From assembly GCA_921293015.1 (NCBI GenBank), contig OV121089.1:49547220-49611219 (forward strand): 64,000 nt of DNA, read 5' to 3'. A program made the translations under genes and the position numbers. Positions 10,118-20,010 of this stretch are shown here, one piece after another. The notes beneath the pieces were generated by a model. That model made no database searches. It was not told where the DNA came from and was given only the letters and a program-made list of their open reading frames with translations. This stretch comes from Phorcus lineatus (lineage: Eukaryota; Mollusca; Gastropoda; Trochida; Trochidae). Numbering within the stretch: the first letter of the stretch is position 1; every line of letters starts with the position of its first letter.

Positions 10118-12126
10118 CTATACAAGTACTTCCACTATTACTTTCTGATTGTCCCCCTCCGATGCCGTCCGTCGCTGGTCGCACCCCCCTCCGTCCTTCC
10201 CGCCCCACATCCCCGCGTGCTGATCCCCAGCCCTCCGCACACTGAATACGCTGTCAACAGACTGGGAGCGACGCACCCGAGGGGGGATAGCAGGTGGCAT
10301 GCCTGTATTATTACTTTCAGTTGCAACACTTCCGGTTGCAAGCGGACCCGAGCAGGGGATCCAGCTCTTTGGTGGGCGCTGAGGAGGAAACGTTTGGTCT
10401 GGTTGGGTTTGGTCCATTATGGTTTCAACGAAATCAAAGATTTTGCTCGTCTCGTCATTAATTGAGTTTACCACCGGCATGTCTTGAGAGGGTTGGTATT
10501 TTACCTTTATGTCTCTTAAAGACCGACGAGACCTGACATCTTGTCTGGACACTCGGGTACCTGTCCTTTCTGGGTGTACCGGGGGCCGACCCCGGGGCGG
10601 TACGGGTGGGGGATTTTCGGTTTGAGGCGACTGGTCCTTCCCACGCTCAATCGTGGATGCGGAGGGTTTAGGGGGTCGTGATGGAGGGGTTTCCCCAGAG
10701 TTCCTTGGACGAGATGCTGGAGGGAATGTAGAAGATGGCAGAGATTTGTTAACTAGAAGCATCCTGACAGGTGCGCGTGGCGGAAGGTGCGTGACGGGGG
10801 TGGAAGAGTGATCGTGGTGGACACTTCTGGTTCGAGAACAGTTCTTCTGCACAACGGCTGTGTTTGCCTGACGTGTAGATAAGCGACTGTTCTTGGAGCT
10901 GTGAGGCAATGCTCGGATCTGACCAATATGAGATGAATCGAACTTGTTGGAAACAGTGTCAGCTCGAGATGGTGGTATCGGAGGTTTCCCTTCCGTTCGT
11001 AAGGATTCCGGTATTGTCCTGAAGCATGTCTGAGATGATGGCGAGGATATGACACAAGAACCATGCTGGACTGGACTGTCAGTGTCGGATCGACTCTCGT
11101 AATCAGAAACACTTCTGATACCATCACTTACATGTTCATCTACTGTACTTGTTTGGCGAAATCTCAAATGTTTCTGTGGAATCACAGTTGCTCTATCTTG
11201 TTTATTATTTTCTTTCTCAACAGACCACGCATTATTCCGAGGACGTGGGATCCGGTCTAGACTCTGACTCTGTCTTCTCCGAGGGAACGCCTCTGGGATA
11301 AAGCTCGGAACCAGCTCAATGGGGACGTTGGTTCCTCCAGTGCTGTCACTGTCGAACGAGAGCACAGACTCCGATGTTCGAGAGTCCACATCCGGTTCCC
11401 GAGATGACTCCCACCAGTTGTCTTCTCCGTCTGTTTCTTTAACGTCCATTCGCTCAAGAATTACGGGCCTGTCGGAAAAACTGGCCAAGTCACGACTAAG
11501 TGATGGCGTTTCGGCACTGACAGGGTGACGTCGCGCCGGTGATGAGTGACGGGGTCGTGACGGCGATGGTGATGAGGACGGTGACGAAATGTAGAGTGAC
11601 AAACCACGTGACATTGACGCTGACGAGATGCGTGTCGGTTGATCAGGATGTGATGGCGACTGAGAAGTGGCTGGTGTCGACATACCAGGGGATAACGGTG
11701 GCGTGGCTGGTGTCGACATGTAGGGGGCTGATGATGACGAGGCTGGTGTCGACAAGTAGGTGGCTGAAGGGGAAGTGGCTGGTGTCGACATATAGGGGAC
11801 TGAAGGTGACGTGGCTGGTGTCGACATGTAGGGGACTGAAGGTGAAGTGGCTGGCGTCGACATGTAGGGGACTGAAGGTGAAGTGGCTGGCGTCGACATG
11901 TAGGGGACTGAAGGTGAAGTGGCTGGCGTCGACATATCGGGGACTGAAGGTGACGTGGCTGGCGTCGACATGTAGGGGGCTGAAGGGGAAGTGGCTGGTG
12001 TCGACATATCGGGGACTGAAGGTGAAGTGGCTGGCGTCGACACGTAGGGGGCTGATGGTGACGTGGCTGGCGTCGACATGTAGGGGGCTGATATTGACGT
12101 GCCTTCTTCATGATCCGAGGCAAAAT
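10118..12126 (-). CDS. Terminal exon of a proline-rich, SH3-ligand-type protein
   Basis: The minus-strand frame is open from a splice acceptor (TTTGTGTTACAG, AG at 12128-12127) to a TGA-type stop at 10118, about 668 codons, entered two bases into a codon. The first internal ATG is at 12079, inside the exon, so the true N-terminus lies in upstream exons. Counting from that ATG, residues 1-145 are repeats of the type MSTPATSPSVPY, and 150-350 are Ser/Arg/Asp-rich and probably disordered. The rest carries five class II-like SH3 ligands: PPIPPSR (366), PPSRPPKP (465), PPPVPPRGRPP (490), PPQRPPK (566) and PPAIPPR (595). Further basic RRxSxS sites could be phosphorylated (e.g. RRRQSQS near 267). 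No folded domain is recognised. A cytoskeletal or endocytic adaptor role is inferred from the PxxP motifs only. Confidence 0.7.
11684..12079 (-). repeat. 36-bp coding minisatellite, eleven units
   Basis: Eleven tandem 36-bp units lie inside the exon and keep its frame, each encoding MSTPATSPSxPx with S/A/V and Y/D variation. Most carry a GTCGAC at the ATG-TCG-ACG junction. The central units are nearly identical; those near the 3' end of the array (LSTPASSSS, MSTPATPPL) are diverged. Because the period is a multiple of three, copy-number change would alter protein length without frameshift. Confidence 0.9.
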
Positions 12127-12128
12127 CT

Positions 12129-13532
12129 GTAACACAAAGGAAATGAAGTTAATGTCTATCTATTAAACAACTCTCAAGGAACACGAAGGTGCGAGATTAG
12201 ATAGTAGATACTCCTGCGACGTGGACCTGCTATCACGTATTATCAACCATTAACAGTTATAGAACTCTATCTTTTCAGGTAACCATTATTCCAATAGTCC
12301 GAGCGATAGCGAATTCTGAGAGCAATACAAATTACTTTTACTCAACCACCCCCTCCCTTTCAAACTGAATACTTTCCGTCCAATATTAGCTGTAGAGGGT
12401 ATGTTCCAAATGGCCTACAGCCCAGTTTGCCTACACTGCTATCAAAACAAATCCATGCATGACTGGTTTGTGTATCGGGTTCCTCAAACCTATGTTTGAC
12501 AATGGACTCATCCACTTGATCCACTTGAAGTAAGTAAAAATAAATTTGTTGAAGAGAAGTTTGATAATGACAATAAAAATTTTTACTTCACAAGACTTTT
12601 CATGCTTCCTTATTTGATAAAGTTTGATAATTTATTTCACAAAAAACTCATTGCACTGATGTAACCAGTGTAACTTAGACTTATTTCTAAAGGTGCTGAA
12701 CTTGATGTTTCAAATGGGAAAAATATTCTCTGATTGTGAATTCAACTGGCACAATGTTTTTAACCTATAAAGGCATTGTTTGAAAGATGTTAAACCGCTC
12801 GATTTTAATTCAGATTCTTGCACAGAGTCATTTATACTAAAAAAGAATTATTGAAAATGAATTTGATAGATAAAACTTGTTTTGGGGGTGATTTAGAAGT
12901 TTGGATCAATAATTTCTTTTCTCACAAGGTAAAGTTTACCAAATACCTGATTTGGTTTGGTACATTGAATAGAAATGTTTTATTAAACCAAATCATTATC
13001 TCTGTTAAAAATACATCCATATGTGTAACATTAAAAGTCTAATTTAAAAAATTCTGAAAACTTAATAAAAAAATGGTCTTCACTCATTCCACCTCTAGCA
13101 GCCAATTGATGCGTGATACTTGCTTGATATAGATGTGTATCTTTGACAAATTGTTGATACTCATGTATACTCTTGACTCTATTTTGATGAAAGAGAGAGA
13201 AATTATTTTATTATTGTGTCACGCAAATGTTGACATATTTTATATACATAACAATTGGCATTTAGTTAATTTGATGTAACCATGGGAACAAAAAAAAGGA
13301 TAATCAAAACAACTTTATTGTTACATATAAAAAACATTCTCCTTCAACATTTACTGATAATGCTTTACAATGAAAGCATAAGCTCACTGCTCTTTAGGTG
13401 AGGAGCAGAAGTAAACAAGCTAACAATGTTTTGTTAGCACTGCTACTCTTTAAAAACTAAAATTGCTTTGATAGGTAACAGCTTTTGACTTACGGGTCAT
13501 ACCCATTTTCTGAGAAGGGGGTGTTTTTTCAG
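12129..13532. other. Probable intron or intergenic DNA, no exon recognised
   Basis: This stretch lies upstream (minus-strand sense) of the proline-rich exon, so it is probably intronic. It is A/T-rich. A 74-codon plus-strand frame at 12818-13042 has no recognised domain. No convincing further exon was found by eye. Confidence 0.45.
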
Positions 13533-13557
13533 TCCCCAATGTGCATACACAGTTTTT

Positions 13558-14018
13558 GTAGGCACATAGGGATGTAGGCGCATTGGGATGTATGCACATT
13601 GGGATGTAGGCGCATTGGGATGTAGGCACATTGGGATGTAGGCACATTGGGATGTAGGCGCATTGGGATGTATACACATTGGGATGTAGGCGCATTGGGA
13701 TGTAGGCACATTGGGATGTAGGCGCATTGGGATGTAGGCGCATTGGGATGTAGGCGCATTGGGATGTAGGCGCATTGGGATGTAGGCGCATTGGGATGTA
13801 GGCACATTGGGATGTAGGCACATTGGGATGTAGGCACATTGGGATGTAGGCACATTGGGATGTAGGCGCATTGGGATGTAGGCGCATTGGGATGTAGGCA
13901 CATTGGGATGTAGGCGCATTGGGATGTAGGCACATTGGGATGTAGGCACATTGGGATGTAGGCACATTGGGATGTAGGCCCATTGGGATGTAGGCACATT
14001 GGGATGTAGGCACATTGG
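13558..14018. repeat. 16-bp minisatellite, about 29 units
   Basis: The unit is GTAGGCRCATTGGGAT, with an A/G choice after GGC (GCGCATT versus GCACATT) and occasional TATGCA or TATACA variants. The period of 16 gives open frames in all three minus-strand registers, so those long frames (CAYIPMCLHPNVPTSQ-type repeats) are not evidence of coding. Confidence 0.95.
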
Positions 14019-14072
14019 CAGCAAACCGTGTAGAGACCAAAGTTCTTTGTCTGTGTGCTGTGCACCTCAATT

Positions 14073-14228
14073 ACCGGTACTACACAAGTCTTTGGTTATA
14101 ATCTACTACACACGTCTTTGTTATAATCTTCGGTACTACACAAGTCTTTGGTTATAATCTCCGGTACTACACAAGTCTTTAGTTATAATCTCCGGTACTA
14201 CACAAGTCTTTGGTTATAATCTTCACAT
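14073..14228. repeat. ~31-bp tandem repeat, five units
   Basis: Five imperfect units of CCGGTACTACACAAGTCTTT plus GGTTATAATCT follow the 16-bp array after about 55 bp. One unit is shortened. The sequence is non-coding. Confidence 0.85.
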
Positions 14229-15172
14229 TTCATATCCATTAGGAATCGGTGATATCATATGAAAACGTATGGACGGGCATTTTTGTTGTATTTACTGGGT
14301 GGATATTTTCAAGAAATAAAGATATCAGCGGAAAGTTATGTTAAGTTGTGGATATAATATCAAGGTAGTTGCGAAAAGAACAATCTGCAGCTGTCACAAA
14401 AATTTATGCGTGGGAGTTTGGTTGAGCAACCTCTGTGAAAATGACGCTTTTAGCTGATCAGCAAGACAAGCAGGCAGCGATCAGTGACACCGAGCTCTCG
14501 ACCCCAGCTGGTGTTCGACGTAAACTCAATTATCGCGTTTTTAGGGAACAAATTCTCGATAGTGCAGGGTCATTAAAATAGTAATACAATCTGAGCCCAC
14601 TGGAAACTTGATAAGCTTGGATTCCGTAGATGATTCGCTGGACTTAAGCGTATTGCTCAGCACTTATTGTGTGCATATAAATATCAACTGTAATGGGCTC
14701 CTACTGGAGGCGAGATAATCATCTGCAGGCCGGTAATTGGTTATTATGACTGCTTAACGCGACTTGAAACCAGAGTAAAAATGACAATTCAGGTTTAAAG
14801 ATTTACCGCCCGTTACTTCGGGTAATGGCTGAAGGAAGAACGTAAAGTAAAAACAAATCATGGTAAGTAGGATATTCGAATTATTTTTTTCATACCAATT
14901 GAACTCTATCAAACGTTTTGAGCATATAACTTGATCCCTGACACGTAACGTTTACGTTGGCAGTGCAGTCTCTCACGTGTAATAATATACTTTATCAGTA
15001 ATGTTATCGAAAGGATTCTCCCGCTCTCACAGTGTGTTTCACGATGTGGATTGTAGTCAAGATACATGTCCTACTGCTTGTTCCTCTGCTTTCCTCCCAG
15101 TCTCCCACTACTTTTTTCTTACTCATTACTTGTTTTCTTTGCTCCCTCCCCCCTCTCATCTCATCTCATCTC
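14229..15172. other. Non-coding spacer between minisatellites
   Basis: Unique sequence of mixed composition with no long frame, RNA gene or transposon domain that I recognise. Its last 60 bp become CT-rich as the next array begins. Confidence 0.5.
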
Positions 15173-16320
15173 CCACTACTTGTTTCTCTACCCCCTCCCC
15201 GTCTTTTACTACTTGTTTCTCTACACCCCTCCCCGTCTTTTACTACTTGTTTCTCTACCCCCTCACCGTCTTTTACTGCTTGTTTCTCTACACCCCTCCC
15301 CGTCTTTTACTACTTGTTTCTCTACCCCCTCCCCGTCTTTTACTACTTGTTTCTCTACACCCCTCCCCGTCTTTTACTACTTGTTTCTCTACCCCCTCAC
15401 CGTCTTTTACTGCTTGTTTCTCTACCCCCTCCCCGTCTTTTACTACTTGTTTCTCTACCCCCTCACCGTCTTTTACTACTTGTTTCTCTACCCCCCTCCC
15501 CGTCTTTTACTGCTTGTTTCTCTACCCCCTCATCGTCTTTTACTACTTGTTTCTCTACCCCCTCACCGTCTTTTACTGCTTGTTTCTCTACACCCTCACC
15601 GCCTTTTACTACTTGTTTCTCAACCCCCTCACCGTCATTTACTACTTGTTTCTCTACCCCCTCACCGTCTTTTACTGCTTGTTTCTCTACCCCCTCACCG
15701 TCTTTTACTACTTGTTTCTCTACACCCTCACCGCCTTTTACTACTTGTTTCTCTACACCCTCACCGTCTTTTACTACTTGCTTCTCTACCCCCTCCCCGT
15801 CTTTTACTGCTTGTTTCTCTACCCCCTTACCGTCTTTTACTGCTTGTTTCTCTACCCCCTCACCGTCTTTTACTACTTGTTTCTCTACACCCCTCCCCGT
15901 CTTTTACTACTTGTTTCTCTACCCCCTCCCCGTCTTTTACTACTTGTTTCTCTACCCCCTCCCCGTCTTTTACTGCTTGTTTCTCTACCCCCTCACCGTC
16001 TTTTACTACTTGTTTCTCTACACCCCTCACCGTCTTTTACTATTTGTTTCTCTACACCCTCACCGTCTTTTACTACTTGTTTCTCTACCCCCTCCCCGTC
16101 TTTTACTGCTTGTTTCTCTACACCCCTCCCCGTCTTTTACTACTTGTTTCTCTACCCCCTCCCCGTCTTTTACTGCTTGTTTCTCTACCCCCTCACCGTC
16201 TTTTACTACTTGTTTCTCTACCCCCTCACCGCCTTTTACTACTTGTTTCTCTACCCCCTCACCGCCTTTTACTACTTGTTTCTCTACCCCCTCACCGTCT
16301 CCTAATACTTGTTTCTCTGC
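15173..16320. repeat. 33-bp pyrimidine-rich minisatellite, about 35 units
   Basis: The unit is TTTCTCTACCCCCTCACCGT followed by CTTTTACTACTTG. Variants are CTCCCCG versus CTCACCG and ACTACTTG versus ACTGCTTG, and some units carry one extra C-rich base (34 bp). The plus strand is almost free of purines. All three plus frames stay open for over 400 codons because the period is a multiple of three and no unit contains a stop, so apparent proteins such as (SFTTCFSTPSP)n are artefacts. Confidence 0.95.
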
Positions 16321-17039
16321 CGTCTCCTCGACTATTTTACATCATGTCGCCATGATTTCTATCCTTCATTGAAGATTGCAATGTATGAGTTTGAAAGTGA
16401 TGAGGCAGACGGCAACACGCCATCAACCCTAGAAAAAAGATCGATACAAATAACAAGCTCTTTGCGTCATCTGTTGCATGAACTGGTAAATTAGGTTTCA
16501 AATTTCGAAATAAACCTTAAGAGTTTAATCTTGCTAACAGCTCATTACAACCAGATGCTGTTATTAGGTATTTCACCAAGACGTGACGTCACAACCCTCC
16601 CGGCTGTTTTTCATCGTCTCTAGACCGTTCCCCATTTAAACTACCGTTAGTTGAGTGTCTGAGTACAAGGGCTCTACTTGAACTGGGCTAATAATTGCAC
16701 TAATAAGACATTTCTCGCACAGAATGACGGAACGAGACTCCCCAAAATATGGCAATTTAACGGTAATTTCAGTAACTCAACGTTCCCGCATCTCCAGCTA
16801 AGCTGTCGTTAACTTTTGATATATTTTTGACCGGCCGATATTTAATAAAGATGCAGATTTTCTGTCGCCTGATTGCCCGTATCTTCTTTGCGCGCTTCTC
16901 CTTCTGTCAATCAACGCCTCGCTGTCCTGAGTTTTGACTAATTTCTACTACTTGTTTCCATGCGTCTCCGCATTCGATTCGAACATCTCAAATTTCAATG
17001 ATTAATGGCAGATTTATGGGCCGCTTCCACAACTAAATC
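16321..17039. other. Non-coding spacer
   Basis: Unique sequence with a TGACGTCA palindrome at 16584-16591. No gene, RNA or mobile-element domain is recognised. Confidence 0.5.
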
Positions 17040-17539
17040 CCACCGTCCTTCTTTCTCTATCTTCACCTCATCTCATCTGTCTCCAACTTTATCTCACCAA
17101 CACTCGCTCTGCCTCGAAGGCTTGTCGATGTTTTGCAATCTGTCTCTCTGTCTCTAACTTTCTTTTCAATATCCACCGCATCTAATCTCCTTTCACTCTG
17201 TTTACATTTTTACCTGTGTCACATTTAATTCAACTTGCTTTGCCTCGACATTTTCTATACTATTCCGCACCCTGTATCCCTAACTCTAACTTTCTTTTTC
17301 TATCTCATTTGTCTCATTAACTCTGTCCTTGCCTGTAACTTTATCATACCGCCTCTCACTCACTGTTTCTGCACGTTCGAAGTGATTATCTCATATTTTA
17401 AATATACTCATATGAAGATAAAGATTAATAAAACTAAAAACTCCAGTGTGCTGCAGAGGGCTTACTCGAAGTTAAGTTTCCTTTCTAACTCCACGTCATC
17501 TCATTTGTCTCTTAATCTGTGTCCTTGTCTCTAACTTTA
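17040..17539. repeat. Degenerate CT-rich repeat tract
   Basis: The phrase TGTCTCTAACTTT and relatives (TGTCTCCAACTTT, TGCCTGTAACTTT) recur every 60-190 bp, mixed with CATCTCAT and TCTCACC words. It looks like an old, decayed pyrimidine-rich minisatellite lying beside the young 47-bp array. Confidence 0.5.
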
Positions 17540-18296
17540 TGTCACCGTGTCTGCATGTTTCCCATATATAGTCGTGCCACCGTGGAGGTCCCTCTGTCTG
17601 CATGTTTTCCAATTATAGTCTTGCCACCGTGGAGGTCTTTCTGTCTGCATGTTTTCCAATTATAGTCTTGCCACCGTGGAGGTCTTTCTGTCTCCATGTT
17701 TCCCATATATATTGCGTGCCACCGTGGAGGTCTCTCTGTCTCCATGTTTCCCATATATAGTCGTGCCACTGTGGAGCTCTCTCTGTCTCCATGTTTTCCA
17801 ATTATAGTCTTGCCACCGTGGAGGTCTCTCTCTCTCCATGTTTCCATATATAGTCGTGTCACCGTGGATGTCTCTCTGTCTCCATGTTTCCCATATATAG
17901 TCTTGCCACCGTGGAGGTCTCTCTGTCTCCATGTTTCCATATATAGTCGTGTCACCGTGGATGTCTCTCTGTCTCCATGTTTCCCATATATAGTCGTGTC
18001 ACCGTGGAGGTCTCTCTGTCTCCATGTTTCCCATATATAGTCGTGCCACCGTGGATGTCTCTCTGTCTCCATGTTTCCCATATATAGTCTTGCCACCGTG
18101 GAGGTCTCTCTGTCTCCATGTTTCCATATATAGTCGTGTCACCGTGGATGTCTCTCTGTCTCCATGTTTCCATATATAGTCGTGTCACCGTGGATGTCTC
18201 TCTGTCTCCATGTTTCCATATATAGTCGTGTCACCGTAGAGGTCTCTCTTTCTCCATGTTTCCATATAAAGTCGTGCCACCGTGGAAGTCTTTCTG
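17540..18296. repeat. ~47-bp minisatellite, about 16 units
   Basis: The unit runs GTCTCTCTGTCTCCATGTTT, CCCATATATAGTCGTGCCAC, CGTGGAG. Length varies between 45 and 47 bp (CCCATATA versus CCATATA; TTCCAATTATAG in some early units). Boundary units are more diverged than central ones. The minus-strand frames reading METERPPRW-type repeats change register between unit lengths and are not genes. Confidence 0.9.
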
Positions 18297-19439
18297 TACA
18301 TCTGTCTGCAGCTTCAACTGTCCATATCTTCTAATTAGTGTCATTTACATTAAGTTTCGGGATCAATATGCTTTGGCCGATTATTTGGCTTCTTTCAACC
18401 TATGTTTATATCCAATACATAAGGCAAGTGAATATATAATCCGCTTCTTTTCTATTGAAGATTTGAACGAGCTGAAGGCCCATTTAACCCATATATGCTT
18501 AGGATTTCAATTTTTGTGTGAATAATCTCTCAGGGACATAATGGAAGGAATAAAGTTTATTTTTTTATTATATACAATTTTTTTCCATACTTTTGAAGCC
18601 TCTCAAAAAACGTCTCATAAGTGGGACGGTATGCACGGAAGGGTAGGTTTTTTTAAAAATGGGTAGCGACATTAATTTGTTAGTATCATCCTTCTCCAGC
18701 TCAGACAGTTTTCATCATGTTGAGATCCCATGAGATACATCGGTGATACATCGGTATCTTTGTTTGTCAAAATACACTAAGTAACATTACTTTAAAAGCT
18801 ACTTTTTCATGTTTTCTATCATGATAGAATAACATTATGCTCTGTTGATTGTTTAATAGCCAAGAATCTTTGTCGCATGTAATTACATATGAAATATGCT
18901 CTTTTTATATCAAATTTGTGTTTCCACTTTAGTGTTTCTTATTTTTATTTACAGTAGATATGTCCGAAAGAGTTTGAACACGCCTTGCATGACTATTGTA
19001 ACTACCGTACTGAAGTGGATAATCAAGTGTACCCAGAACTGTTGCACAAATGGTGAATCTCTCACATTCTATGGGAAGCTGTATACAATAGGAGGGATAT
19101 AAAAGGCAGAATTTTATGATGAAATTGAATACAAACACTTGATCAAACTATGAAAAAAGGATTTGACTTAACACGTTTCAAGGTGATCATATCGGCCTAG
19201 AGGCCATGACAAAACATCGCTGAAGGGGCCCACAAACCCAAGCTAAATCTGTTTAGCATATTCTCCTTCTTCTTATTATTTGGAGAAAAAGAAAGCAGAC
19301 AGTATTGGCCATACTAATCTGCAAGACAAGTTTGTAGCTACGTTAATGGCAATTAAACTCAATGGAACAACTCACAAAGTTTGTTGATGTATTTGTTGTA
19401 ATCTTGGCACAGTTTTGAACTGAAAATTATAATGTTCTT
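18297..19439. other. Non-coding, no gene recognised
   Basis: A/T-rich sequence with short chance frames only. The 3' part (19140-19440) may hold further decayed downstream sequence of the adjacent piggyBac relic, but I could not align it to the family by eye. Confidence 0.4.
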
Positions 19440-20010
19440 CTAGGGGCCCCAGCAATCTTTTGGTCCAACCAGTCCTTACCACCCATGTTCTTGTTTCACT
19501 TGTTCAATACATAAGACCATTCCTAGGTGGACATCCGGTTTCTTGGATTGGGACCACCTGCCCGCTAGTTGTAACTGATAAACGCAGACATAAAAAAACA
19601 TGTTTAAACACTGTTGTCTACCAATCTTACATGTTCATATATCTGCAACATTCAGCAGAATACCACTCATAATTTGTCATTTCTTAAGAACTAATGAGAG
19701 GACACTTTTAGATTCCATCTGGCGTTACTGTGGCTTTGCAATGGACTCCTCTCTCAGTAAAAGTATCAATTAGAGGCAAGGAAGGGAACAGATCAAATAG
19801 AATCAAATCTAATAGATCCTGGAGGTAGAGGATTATTCTGACGATGTTGAAAATTTGGGAGTCGTAGTCATAGATGTTTCTAACGTCCATTCTTTAGACT
19901 CAAGGTCGCAGAGTAGGTGAACACCCAACAGACATCGGACATCCAGAAGTCTCAATCTGCACCTTCTTCATCATCATTATCGCCATACATGTCCTCATTT
20001 ACTTCTTGGG
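19440..20010 (-). pseudogene. piggyBac-type transposase relic
   Basis: On the minus strand, several family signatures appear in the right order but in different frames. First comes an acidic stretch (EVNEDMYGDNDDEEGAD, about 20000-19950). Next, at 19860-19710, is FDLFPSLPLIDTFTERGVHC followed by KATVTPDGI, corresponding to the family's FDN-F-TS-LL-L--G---GT-R--R segment. RWSQSKKPDV follows near 19560-19530, and finally NKNMGGKDWLDQKI near 19500-19455, matching the conserved NxxMGGVDxxDQ motif. Stops and at least two frameshifts separate them, and the second catalytic region has been shortened. It is a dead fragment; no terminal repeats were found. Identification rests on recalled family motifs. 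Confidence 0.6.

Noticed and set aside
10082-12135. Other frames over the proline-rich exon on both strands
   Set aside because: Shadows of the 10118-12126 exon and its 36-bp repeats; they lack the splice acceptor and polyadenylation framework.
13312-13320. Minus-strand AATAAA as a gene end near 13.3 kb
   Set aside because: The only upstream frame on that strand is the 16-bp minisatellite; in A/T-rich DNA a lone AATAAA has little weight.
13450-14070. Minus-strand frames of 175-206 codons with CAYIPM-type repeats
   Set aside because: They are translations of the 16-bp minisatellite in all three registers; no non-repeat domain.
15001-16372. Three overlapping plus-strand frames of 429-446 codons
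   Set aside because: All three registers are open together across a 33-bp array with no stop in the unit; the repeats SFTTCFSTPSP, VFYYLFLYPLP and LLLLVSLPPPR are the same DNA read in different frames.
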